This document shows positions 25,981-33,884 of a stretch of 64,000 nt of DNA, piece by piece (positions within the stretch are counted from its first letter, which is position 1; each line of letters begins with the position of its first letter). The notes beneath the pieces were generated by a model, which did not search any database, was not told where the DNA came from, and saw only the letters and a list, made by a program, of their open reading frames with translations. Where the stretch lies: NCBI GenBank assembly GCA_036796255.1, contig DAIRDH010000003.1, forward strand, positions 29,418 through 93,417, in the 5' to 3' direction. The position numbers and the translations under genes were made by a program. This DNA comes from T3Sed10-241 sp036796255. Lineage in GTDB: Bacteria; Bacteroidota; Bacteroidia; Flavobacteriales_D; Cryomorphaceae.

Positions 25981-26242
25981 ACAAATAAGCCCGATCAATA
26001 TGGCCTGTTCACGAGGAATGTGAAGTATGATTGCAATTATGTTGACTTGAATCTCATCGATTGAAAATATCAGCTTCCTCAAGTGTTTCACGCTGCAGTT
26101 CATTTTAGGGAAGTATCCAGAGACATTGCATGCGCAGGTCTTCACGTGATAAGAAAACGGGCAGTACAAATTGCTCTTTCTGCTGCGATATGTAGCGGTT
26201 TCGGCTCGCCAATATAAGCAATTTAAGCATTAACTTTGCATC

Positions 26243-26683
26243 ATGAATCAGGTCAAGGACGCTCCTTTGCATCATGTTCCGGATGACAAACTTCTGGTGT
26301 TGTTTGATGGGCATTGCAACCTTTGCAATGGCGCTGTTCAATTTGTCATCAAGCGCGACTCCCTTGATGCATTCCGATTCGCAGCGCTGAGCTGGCCCGT
26401 GGGGGAGGCGCTTGGGGCGAAATTTCCCAAGCTTAAAGATGTTGACAGCATTGTGCTTTACGATGGCAAACAGGTCAGAACAAGGAGCAGTGCAGCCCTC
26501 AAAATAGCTTCAAAGCTAGGTGGACTCTGGCCTTTGACCGGCATTTTTTGGATTGTGCCAAAATTTATCCGCGATGCGGTGTACAATTGGGTGGCGCGCA
26601 ACCGCTATTCCTGGTTTGGAAGGGAGGAGAGCTGCATGATGCCCTCACCAGATACTGACCGCAAATTTCTGAATCAATCCTGA
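26243..26683 (+). CDS. DCC-family thiol-disulfide oxidoreductase-like protein (DUF393)
   Basis: A 146-aa protein of the DCC family, named for its N-terminal DxxCxxC motif, here FDGHCNLCNGAV (about residues 18-29). The C-terminal half has WPLTGIFWIVPKFIRDAVYNWVARNRY as in the family. A thioredoxin-like fold and redox use of the two cysteines are assumed from family knowledge. A TAACTTTG -7-like element lies at 26231-26238, very close to the ATG. The gene is alone on this strand and convergent with the ZIP transporter. Confidence 0.88.
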   Translation: MNQVKDAPLHHVPDDKLLVLFDGHCNLCNGAVQFVIKRDSLDAFRFAALSWPVGEALGAKFPKLKDVDSIVLYDGKQVRTRSSAALKIASKLGGLWPLTGIFWIVPKFIRDAVYNWVARNRYSWFGREESCMMPSPDTDRKFLNQS

Positions 26684-26704
26684 GCCGATTGCTGTTGCTG
26701 AGGT

Positions 26705-27454
26705 TTAAAACGCGGTGGTCAAATATACCAGCCCCAGGCCTAAGAGTATGGCAACGGCTTTCTTGGCATTGAAATGATGGTGTTCTTCAGCCTCGAAAAT
26801 GATGGTGGTGCTCACGTGCAAAAAGATTCCCACTGCGATGGATAGCAGTATGGCATAAGTTTTCTCCACATCGGCGCCTGCATTGGCCATGAATGACGAG
26901 CCTATCCACACGCCTAGCGGTGTGGCAAGTGCATAGAGAAAGAGCATTGCAAGGGTTTTGGTTTTTGATGAGTAGTAGTGAAACAACAAAGCTGCTAAAG
27001 CAAGGGCTTCAGGGATTTTGTGAATCGCAATGCCTAAAAGTAAAGCGTGACCGTGATCGTGTGCCTCACCGTGGGCATGTGAATGGCCCATATGCCCGCC
27101 AGAGAGGGGAAGCCCTTCAATAAGTGAATGCAAAATGAGGCTGATATAAATTCCCAAAGGGAATACACCACGCATTTGATCGCTAAGGTGCACATGGCCA
27201 TGCTCAATACCTTTGGAGAAATAGTCCATCAGGATTTGCAAAAGAAATCCCAGGAGTACATACAGACCGGCTGTCTCGGCGAGGTGCAAGTAAATTTCTG
27301 GCATAAGGTGAAGCACTGCCAGTGCGAATAGATATGCCCCGCTGAAGGCAAGAACCACTTTCACATCCTTGGTAATTCGACCATGCAAGTATATGCCGGC
27401 AAGGCCGCCTATCATAGCGGCACCAATAAGAATGGCAATTGTAGATAGGCTCAT
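26705..27454 (-). CDS. ZIP-family metal transporter
   Basis: A 249-aa inner-membrane transporter with about eight helices that brings divalent metals, usually zinc, into the cytoplasm. The metal-site helices are clear: LHSLIEGLPL (HNxxEG position) and AIHKIPEALALAALL (HxxPEA). Between them is a His-rich loop, GGHMGHSHAHGEAHDHGHA, typical of ZIP proteins. The ATG overlaps the methyltransferase stop (ATGA), so the two are coupled. No Fur-like box is evident directly upstream because the gene sits inside an operon. Confidence 0.93.
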   Translation of the reverse strand: MSLSTIAILIGAAMIGGLAGIYLHGRITKDVKVVLAFSGAYLFALAVLHLMPEIYLHLAETAGLYVLLGFLLQILMDYFSKGIEHGHVHLSDQMRGVFPLGIYISLILHSLIEGLPLSGGHMGHSHAHGEAHDHGHALLLGIAIHKIPEALALAALLFHYYSSKTKTLAMLFLYALATPLGVWIGSSFMANAGADVEKTYAILLSIAVGIFLHVSTTIIFEAEEHHHFNAKKAVAILLGLGLVYLTTAF

Positions 27455-28188
27455 GTCGTTTTTCTGGCGATTGCGATAAGTCGTGGTGAGGTAGTGTAAT
27501 TGTATTGGTCGAGCGTATAATTGCCAAAGATATCGAGCACCTCAAATCCGGCACGAGAAAGCAGCCCCTTAAATCCTTGTTTGTCGATAAGCTTTACCTG
27601 TTCTTGAAATTCAAACGACAAGCCCCGGTCGTGAACCGTAATCACTTTCACAACCATTTCGCCCTTGATGGCACGCGAAATTTCAAACTTAACGCCATCG
27701 ATCTCCTGGCTTTCCTTCTCTACAAGGTTGTTTTTGAGTAAGTCTACATTGAGATAATCAATGAGTAACCTCCCTTTCGGTTTAAGGTTGGCGTTGGCAG
27801 CCTTGAGTATTTTCAGGTTTTCATCGGAGCAGTCGAAGTAACCAAAGCTTGTAAACAAATTGAGGATTGTTCCAAATTGGCCCGGCTTGTATGTCTCGCG
27901 CATGTCGTGAAGGGCAAAGCGAAGCCTGGGATTTTCAAAAGCTTTTGCGTAAGCAATATTTTGCTCTGAGATGTCAATGCCCTCCACTTTGTACCCAAGC
28001 CCATTCATGTAGATACTATGCCGTCCTTTTCCGCAACCAAAATCGAGTATCCACTCCCCTTGATTTGGTTGTAAATACTTAAAAATATGATCAATAAATT
28101 CAGCAGCCTCCTGTTCATCCCTGCGCCTGTAGAGCAAATGGTAATAGGGTGAGTTGAACCAAGACTTAAACCACATGGATGAGGGCAA
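27451..28188 (-). CDS. Class I SAM-dependent methyltransferase
   Basis: A 245-aa Rossmann-fold methyltransferase. Motif I is ILDFGCGKGRHSIYMNGLG (about residue 44), followed by the acidic loop VEGIDISEQNIAYAK and motif IV-like FGTILNLFTSFGYF. The substrate is unknown; this subgroup contains small-molecule methyltransferases. It is the first gene of a two-gene operon with the ZIP transporter and is divergent from siaB. Confidence 0.88.
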   Translation of the reverse strand: MPSSMWFKSWFNSPYYHLLYRRRDEQEAAEFIDHIFKYLQPNQGEWILDFGCGKGRHSIYMNGLGYKVEGIDISEQNIAYAKAFENPRLRFALHDMRETYKPGQFGTILNLFTSFGYFDCSDENLKILKAANANLKPKGRLLIDYLNVDLLKNNLVEKESQEIDGVKFEISRAIKGEMVVKVITVHDRGLSFEFQEQVKLIDKQGFKGLLSRAGFEVLDIFGNYTLDQYNYTTSPRLIAIARKTT

Positions 28189-28309
28189 TTAGTGAAGAGC
28201 TATTTCAAAAGTAAGCGGCAAAGCTAAGCAATCTTGCGGCCAAATTAATTAACACCTCTATGATGAAAGTTTTGATTTGAGATGGGCTGGTTTCGTGCAA
28301 TAAAACAAT

Positions 28310-28317
28310 TACATTTG
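28310..28317 (+). promoter_or_regulatory. Candidate -7 element upstream of siaB
   Basis: TACATTTG matches TAnnTTTG exactly. It ends 5 nt before the ATG at 28323, so this promoter would make a nearly leaderless mRNA. No -33 TTG is seen at the proper distance. Confidence 0.35.
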
Positions 28318-28322
28318 GCCAA

Positions 28323-28892
28323 ATGCCATTTGAGGTGACTGAAATCAGAGAAATTTTTGACTTGTACGACTCCATGGAGCGAAAGAACATCATGCTTTCA
28401 TTCAAGGGTGATATGTCCACCGATCTTTTGACCTCTATTTTGCAGCTTATAGAAAATAAGCTGGATAGGTTCGGCGAAAGCCCTAAGATCAAAAAGCGGA
28501 TGTTCAATATCCTTGTTGAATGCCTTCAAAATCTTTATCACCATATTGAAAAGCCGCCGCTCACTTCGGCAGGTGAAGAGCAACCTTCAGTGATTGTGAT
28601 GATTGCCAAAAATTTAACGGGATATTCAATCATTACAGGCAATTACATACTTAATGACAATGCTGATGAGCTAAAGGCACGCCTTGAGGAGATCAATCGC
28701 ATGAACGCCGAAGAGGTCAAAGAACTATATAAAGCTGTGCTTGCCGAAGGCAAAATGTCTGAAAAAGGCGGAGGCGGTCTCGGTATGATTGATATCGCCC
28801 GAAAGAGCGGTGAGAAGTTAGATTACGGTTTCATTCCATTCGAAAATGGAAGCAGCTTTTTCAGCCTTAATGTGAAAGTAAAACAAGACTAA
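28323..28892 (+). CDS. siaB: SiaB-family protein kinase
   Basis: A 189-aa GHKL/HPK-fold protein of the SiaB family. The N-box region is NILVECLQNLYHHIEK, and the ATP-lid glycine box is GGGGLGMIDIARKSG near residue 150. In Pseudomonas aeruginosa, SiaB phosphorylates SiaC, the phosphatase SiaA reverses this, and SiaC controls the diguanylate cyclase SiaD. Here siaC follows after 13 nt, but no SiaA or SiaD gene is in the window. The effector in this organism is therefore open. Confidence 0.88.
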   Translation: MPFEVTEIREIFDLYDSMERKNIMLSFKGDMSTDLLTSILQLIENKLDRFGESPKIKKRMFNILVECLQNLYHHIEKPPLTSAGEEQPSVIVMIAKNLTGYSIITGNYILNDNADELKARLEEINRMNAEEVKELYKAVLAEGKMSEKGGGGLGMIDIARKSGEKLDYGFIPFENGSSFFSLNVKVKQD

Positions 28893-28905
28893 ACAATTCG
28901 TTGCC

Positions 28906-29289
28906 ATGGATAATATTAAAATAGAGGGAACACCTAAGACTCCCGGTGTTGATTTCGATGCAGAAAAAGGTACATTGGAAATTAACGGCAGGTCTATACC
29001 TGAAAACTCCATTGATTTTTATAAACCAATCATCGATTGGCTCGACCAATATGCTTTACAACCAGCAGCTGCCACCACCGTTAATGTGCAACTGGAGTAC
29101 TTCAATACCAGCAGCTCGAAGTGCATACTTGATGTATTCAAGATGCTTGAGAAGATCAAGAAATCAGGAAAAGACATCAGCGTGAAGTGGCACTACGAAG
29201 AAGATGATGAGGATATGCTCGAGGCTGGTGAAGATTACGACGCCATCATTGATATTCCATTTGAAATGGTGGTTAAAAAAACCAGCTAA
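28906..29289 (+). CDS. siaC: SiaC-family regulatory phosphoprotein (DUF1987)
   Basis: A 127-aa DUF1987 protein. It starts with the family signature IEGTPKTPGVDFDAEKG. The phospho-acceptor block is EYFNTSSSKCILD, in which Thr68 lines up in number with the Thr68 that SiaB phosphorylates in P. aeruginosa SiaC. The C-terminal part is strongly acidic (YEEDDEDMLEAGEDYDA). It is encoded right after siaB as a kinase-substrate pair and is convergent with the ABC transporter gene, whose stop is 48 nt away. Confidence 0.9.
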   Translation: MDNIKIEGTPKTPGVDFDAEKGTLEINGRSIPENSIDFYKPIIDWLDQYALQPAAATTVNVQLEYFNTSSSKCILDVFKMLEKIKKSGKDISVKWHYEEDDEDMLEAGEDYDAIIDIPFEMVVKKTS

Positions 29290-29337
29290 TCTGCACGATC
29301 CAGGCAGCCGAAAGGCCTGCAGCAATGCGACTCATTC

Positions 29338-32300
29338 TTATTTTTTTCTTGCCGCAGTGAGCAGTCCGAAAGTCTCCTCTGTGCGCTTGATCATTGCTGG
29401 GAATAAATTGAAGAAGAGTGCCGCAATAAGCAGCAGCGTCATCCCCCAAATCACCAGCATATTCGCTGTAAAGGTGTCTACGTATCTTCCAAAGATGCTT
29501 TTTGCCGGTGCGTAAAAGTGGCTTTGGAAGAAGGTCGTGTTGTAGGGCAATAGGTATATGAGGTCTTTCTTTTGGATCAACTCGCCGTTGTACTCCGCGA
29601 TGTAATTTATATCGTTGCGGTTGGTGGCGAAAATCTCGAGCTGATCGTTCTTGTACTTATTGAAAAGTTCCTTGTAGGTTGCGTTTTGCTCATCGGTACG
29701 CGTCATGGCAAATACGGCGTTTTCCTTTTCGGCATCGGCTTTCAGGTATACGCGCTTGTAGTGCTCTGTGAGTTTGTTGAGGTGTTCTTTTAATTCCTCG
29801 ATCAGGGCCATATCCACTTTTTCAGGGCAAAGGTTTTCAACTTTCTCGAATGGCATACCGCTGAGAAATGAATTTTCTTTGCGCAACTCATTTCGCAACA
29901 GGGAGAGCTCTTTTTGTAATTCTGGCAAGGCTGCTTCGTCGTCGAGCATTCGGCTTACCTGTGCTGTCTTGTTGCGGAGGGCTGTTAGCCAATAGTCTTT
30001 TTTCCAGTTTGAAAACTTCTTGCGGCGCTCGAGTTCAAAGAATTCACGCTCGTAATCATTCCACTTAAATTGATTTACCGCAAGGGCCTCGTATGCCCAG
30101 CGACTGGCCATAATGTTACCAATCCAGGGTACACCGCTCTGTGAGGCAAAAATTGGATTCAAGCGGTCAAACTTCACAATGATTCCGCTGAAGAGCAGCT
30201 GTGGAATGATCACGATTGGAATGAGGATGTATATAACCTTGGCCGAATTGAAGCTCGCTGAGATGTTCAGCCCCAATACATTTGCGAAAGCACAGGCCGA
30301 AAAAAGCATGGCCCAGTAGGAGAGCGTCATTCCTTGGATCTCGAGGATGAAATTGCCAATCATAACGAATAGCAACATCTGAATGGCTGATATAGCAAAC
30401 AAAATACTGATTTTACTCCAGAGGTAGCTGCCACGGCTCAGGTTGAGAAAGGTCTCACGGCTTCTGATCTTCTTGTCGCGGATGATCTCTTCTGAACTTA
30501 CCGTGAGGCCGATAAACAAGGCTACAATTACCGATATGAAAATATATACCGGGATGTTCTCGTTTTCACGAAAAACGTAGCCTTCAAACTGTCCGCTCGG
30601 GTTGAAAAACCGCATGAAAAATGCGAGGATCATGGCCAGCACTGGCGCTTCGAGCAAATTGATAAGTACGTACTGTCGGTTGGTGAGTTTAGAAAGCAGG
30701 TCGCGCTTCACGAAAACTGCAAACTGCTTAAGCTTTCCTGGAATGGTGAAGTTGCTCACTGGAAGTGTGCTCAAGTCTTCCTCCAAAATTTCGAACGATT
30801 CGAGATTTTCCCTGTAAAGTCGATTCCACTCCTGGGGGGCAATCTTGCGGTCTTGGGTCAGGTTACCGAATTCATCCACCACTTTCGCTTCGATGATATT
30901 GAATATTTCTTCGGTTTTGATGTGGCCGCATGAATTACATTCCGCTTCATCGCTGTTAATGTGGTTCACCATTTGCCTGAAGTACATCACGCTGTCTACA
31001 GGGTTGCCGTAGTAAATAGGAAATCCGCCATGGTCGAGCAGGAAGAGGCGGTCAAACATTTTGAATATTTCAGCTGAAGGTTGGTGAATCACCACAAAGA
31101 TCAATTTGCCTTTAAGGCTAAGTTCCTTCAAAAGGTCCATAATATTTTCAGAATCCCGCGATGAGAGGCCTGATGTGGGCTCATCCACGAACAGCACGGC
31201 CGGCTCACGGATCAGTTCCAGCGCGATGTTTAGTCGCTTGCGCTGGCCACCGCTGATGGTCTTGTCCAAAGGATTGCCAACTTTCAGGTCGCGCGTTTCG
31301 GCGAGTCCGAGGGTGCTGAGCATTTCGTCCACGAGTTTTTCAATCTCCTCGGTACCCTTTTGCCCAAAGCAAAGCTTGGCGTTGTAAAATAAGTTTTGAA
31401 ATACAGTAAGTTCGTCAATAAGCAAATCATCCTGAGCTACATAACCAATAAGGCCTTCAATCTGATCGGCCTCGCGGTGTATGTCGATGCCATTGAGTGA
31501 CACGCGGCCTTTGTTTGGCTTCAGGTTGCCATTGAGTACATTGAGCAGCGTCGACTTTCCGCTTCCACTGGCACCCATGATACCGACGAGGTGGCCCGAC
31601 TCCTCATCAAGGTTGATACTGTGCAAGCCGATGTTACCCTGCTTGAATTTGTATCCAACTCCACTGCAGCGAAAAGTGATTTTTGCCTGGTCATCGTCGG
31701 TGAGGAAAGTACCGATGATGTCGCTGTAGTATACAGGTTTTATCTTGGGTCCGCGAATAGACGCACCCTGATTTAGTACATAAAAGCGATCATTTACAAT
31801 GAGTTGCCCACTGATATTGTACGTGGTTGCACTGCCCATGTACTTGATAAAATGCAAATTTACACTCGGCAATCGCAATACGCGTATATAGCCTTCCATA
31901 CCCGAGGAGAGCAGGTGCTTTCCGAAAATGGAGCATGAATCGCTGATGTCAGTGATATACATGACATTGGGCGACTCCAGCAATTCTGATTCGTCCTCTT
32001 GCACGAAGAATTTCGCGAGGGCGTACTCCTGCATGTCAAAGTTGAAGGTATCCGCAACCGTATTTACAAACTCTTCCTCTTCCTCATCCACACCTTCGTG
32101 GGTGAAAACGAATTCCAGAAGTCGAATGAGTACAATTGTTTTTTGGCGCTGGGTGAGCTCAGCGTTTATTTGGGTGCATATGCGCAACACCTTTACCGAG
32201 TTTACTGCAGTTCGCTTGCGCTTGCCGTCTTTACCGGCTGATATTTTTTGGTAACTCTCGAGGTACTCGTCGAATAGGTCCATATAGTGGCTCACCAGGT

Positions 32301-32430
32301 GGCTTGGCAAGCGCTCACGCAAGAAGGATTCTACGATTTGTATACCATTGAGTTCCTCCTTTTTGGAGGCATCAACCCGTGCAATGATTGCAAAGAGTTG
32401 GAGTAGGGCTTTGAGTATTCTTTCGCTCAT
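29338..32430 (-). CDS. ABCG-like ABC transporter with N-terminal TerB-like region
   Basis: A 1030-aa fused transporter. Residues 1-155 are helical and acidic with two TerB-like halves (FTHEGVDEEEEEFVNTVAD). A beta-rich linker follows, then an ABCG-type ATPase: Walker A MGASGSGKSTLLN (about 285), signature TISGGQRKRL, Walker B VLFVDEPTSGLSS. After that come about six membrane helices (from about 580), a long charged soluble insertion (about 800-960, WKDYWLTALRNKTAQ) and a final helix near the C-terminus. Substrate unknown. It faces siaBC and lies downstream of two exported-protein genes, separated from them by a strong hairpin. Confidence 0.88.
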   Translation of the reverse strand: MSERILKALLQLFAIIARVDASKKEELNGIQIVESFLRERLPSHLVSHYMDLFDEYLESYQKISAGKDGKRKRTAVNSVKVLRICTQINAELTQRQKTIVLIRLLEFVFTHEGVDEEEEEFVNTVADTFNFDMQEYALAKFFVQEDESELLESPNVMYITDISDSCSIFGKHLLSSGMEGYIRVLRLPSVNLHFIKYMGSATTYNISGQLIVNDRFYVLNQGASIRGPKIKPVYYSDIIGTFLTDDDQAKITFRCSGVGYKFKQGNIGLHSINLDEESGHLVGIMGASGSGKSTLLNVLNGNLKPNKGRVSLNGIDIHREADQIEGLIGYVAQDDLLIDELTVFQNLFYNAKLCFGQKGTEEIEKLVDEMLSTLGLAETRDLKVGNPLDKTISGGQRKRLNIALELIREPAVLFVDEPTSGLSSRDSENIMDLLKELSLKGKLIFVVIHQPSAEIFKMFDRLFLLDHGGFPIYYGNPVDSVMYFRQMVNHINSDEAECNSCGHIKTEEIFNIIEAKVVDEFGNLTQDRKIAPQEWNRLYRENLESFEILEEDLSTLPVSNFTIPGKLKQFAVFVKRDLLSKLTNRQYVLINLLEAPVLAMILAFFMRFFNPSGQFEGYVFRENENIPVYIFISVIVALFIGLTVSSEEIIRDKKIRSRETFLNLSRGSYLWSKISILFAISAIQMLLFVMIGNFILEIQGMTLSYWAMLFSACAFANVLGLNISASFNSAKVIYILIPIVIIPQLLFSGIIVKFDRLNPIFASQSGVPWIGNIMASRWAYEALAVNQFKWNDYEREFFELERRKKFSNWKKDYWLTALRNKTAQVSRMLDDEAALPELQKELSLLRNELRKENSFLSGMPFEKVENLCPEKVDMALIEELKEHLNKLTEHYKRVYLKADAEKENAVFAMTRTDEQNATYKELFNKYKNDQLEIFATNRNDINYIAEYNGELIQKKDLIYLLPYNTTFFQSHFYAPAKSIFGRYVDTFTANMLVIWGMTLLLIAALFFNLFPAMIKRTEETFGLLTAARKK

Positions 32431-32445
32431 TTCTGCTTAAGGGGT

Positions 32446-32475
32446 AAAAAAAAAGCGTCTCGGATCCGAGACGCT
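32446..32475 (-). terminator. Terminator or attenuator between the exported proteins and the ABC transporter
   Basis: AGCGTCTCGGATCCGAGACGCT (32454-32475) is a perfect 22-base palindrome. On the minus strand it runs into nine T residues (32446-32454). It is a textbook intrinsic terminator for the 33815-to-32496 genes. The ABC gene starts only 16 nt further on with no visible promoter in between, so read-through or attenuation may set its expression. Confidence 0.88.
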
Positions 32476-32495
32476 CAGCAGGCTTTAATTACCCT

Positions 32496-32921
32496 TTAAC
32501 GTTCGAATCCAATGAGTAGTACGGCGCAACCTGAAGTTTGTTTCATCACATCGAGGCGCGCTTCTATGCGGCCAGTCATTGTTGCGTTAAACTCGAAATC
32601 CCAGTAGGGAGTGTTTTGGTATTGCTCATTGGTAAACAGTACGTTGTCCACTTCATCATAGAGAGTAAAAATCAGCTGGTCTTTATCGAATCCACTGAAA
32701 CCCACAATGCGGTAGCGCGCTCCTGAGAAGAAAGTTGTGTTAAACTCAGCGATCTGGTCGTCGAAAATGAGTGCGCGATACGATTGCCCATCCGAAATGA
32801 ATTCTTCACTCATATACCTGTCGGCATAGTAAGCAGTAGAGTCGCATTGCGCCTGCAAACCATTTATGAATAGCATAGAAGCGAATGCGATAATGAGAGC
32901 GGGGGATAGTAGGTTTTTCAT
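32496..32921 (-). CDS. Exported protein of unknown function
   Basis: A 141-aa protein with a signal peptide (MKNLLSPALIIAFASMLF to GLQAQ), then a mature beta-rich domain with Cys residues near both ends (AQCDS and TSGCAV) that could form a disulfide. I do not recognise a family. The mid-part (GARYRIVGFSGFDKDQLIF) recalls small secreted beta-sandwich proteins. It follows the lipoprotein gene by 3 nt, so the two are co-transcribed, and it precedes the terminator ahead of the ABC transporter. Confidence 0.75.
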   Translation of the reverse strand: MKNLLSPALIIAFASMLFINGLQAQCDSTAYYADRYMSEEFISDGQSYRALIFDDQIAEFNTTFFSGARYRIVGFSGFDKDQLIFTLYDEVDNVLFTNEQYQNTPYWDFEFNATMTGRIEARLDVMKQTSGCAVLLIGFER

Positions 32922-32924
32922 GGA

Positions 32925-33815
32925 TTAGCCTATGATTTGATTGCGCATTTCAGTGAGCAATTCAGTGATACGGATAAGTTGATCGTCGCTGATGGTGTAG
33001 TTAGAAGTACTCTTGATAAGCGTCATCTTTCGGTCAGCTAGTACTTCGGGCTCCACATAGGTGTATGTTTTGGTCACCTCTTCATAGATGGTGGCCATTG
33101 ATTTCAAGGAGCTGTGAATCTTTCCGGATTTGTATTCCTGATCGCCAGTGCTATCGAGCACATCAAGCAGTGTCTTTACCGTTACTTTTTGCTCGGCGAT
33201 GCGCGTTCGCGAGGCTTCAATGCCCTCATTGGCTGCGAGCGCAGTGAGATAAGTGGCTTCAACCCATCCGCCCAGCAGCACATAAGCAGCGATGTCGAGG
33301 CGGTCATTCTCTTTTAAATAGCCGTCTGCATCCCTGTAAAACTGTCCGCTGAGCAGCAGCAACGAGTCAGCATTGCCTACATTGGCACCGAGCCGCTTTA
33401 TCAGGTTGGCATCGATGGCGCCTTTGATGTCCAGATTGTTCGAGAGCTTATCCACCGCTTTAAAGTAGCGAAGCGCAGCCTGACCGTCATCATAAAGTGA
33501 AGCATAGGCCATTCCTGTACCATATACGCCAAGATTCAGGGCCTGTGCCAATTTGCTCTGGTACTCATCTACTGCCCCTGCATCGTGAAGGGCTGCTTGA
33601 TTGTAAGCCACATTGGCTTCTTTGATAAGCATTGCAGTCTGAATAGGCGAGGGGATGCTGAACAGCTTGCCCGACACGCCGATCAGCGTCGATTTGGTGC
33701 TGTCAATCTCGACTTGCGATACTTCGTCGCCACTGCGCAGGCCTTGCTCCCCGCATGCACTGAATAGGGATAGCATGAGGAGCGCTGAGACTAAAGTTGA
33801 AATGCGTTGGATCAT
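32925..33815 (-). CDS. Lipoprotein of unknown function (helical repeat-like)
   Basis: A 296-aa lipoprotein with lipobox LFSAC (Cys21). The mature part is mostly alpha-helical, with TPR-like stretches such as YASLYDDGQAALRYFKAVDKL and a C-terminal helix. No catalytic motif is visible. It is the first gene of a short unit with the 141-aa exported protein and, after a strong hairpin, the ABC transporter. Lipoproteins of this size often accompany this transporter type in Bacteroidota, which suggests but does not prove a shared envelope function. Confidence 0.8.
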   Translation of the reverse strand: MIQRISTLVSALLMLSLFSACGEQGLRSGDEVSQVEIDSTKSTLIGVSGKLFSIPSPIQTAMLIKEANVAYNQAALHDAGAVDEYQSKLAQALNLGVYGTGMAYASLYDDGQAALRYFKAVDKLSNNLDIKGAIDANLIKRLGANVGNADSLLLLSGQFYRDADGYLKENDRLDIAAYVLLGGWVEATYLTALAANEGIEASRTRIAEQKVTVKTLLDVLDSTGDQEYKSGKIHSSLKSMATIYEEVTKTYTYVEPEVLADRKMTLIKSTSNYTISDDQLIRITELLTEMRNQIIG

Positions 33816-33884
33816 AAATACTTGGTTTTTATCTTGGACCGTACAGGGGATGAAAGTATAAAAAATTGCCGCCTTTTCTGCGAT

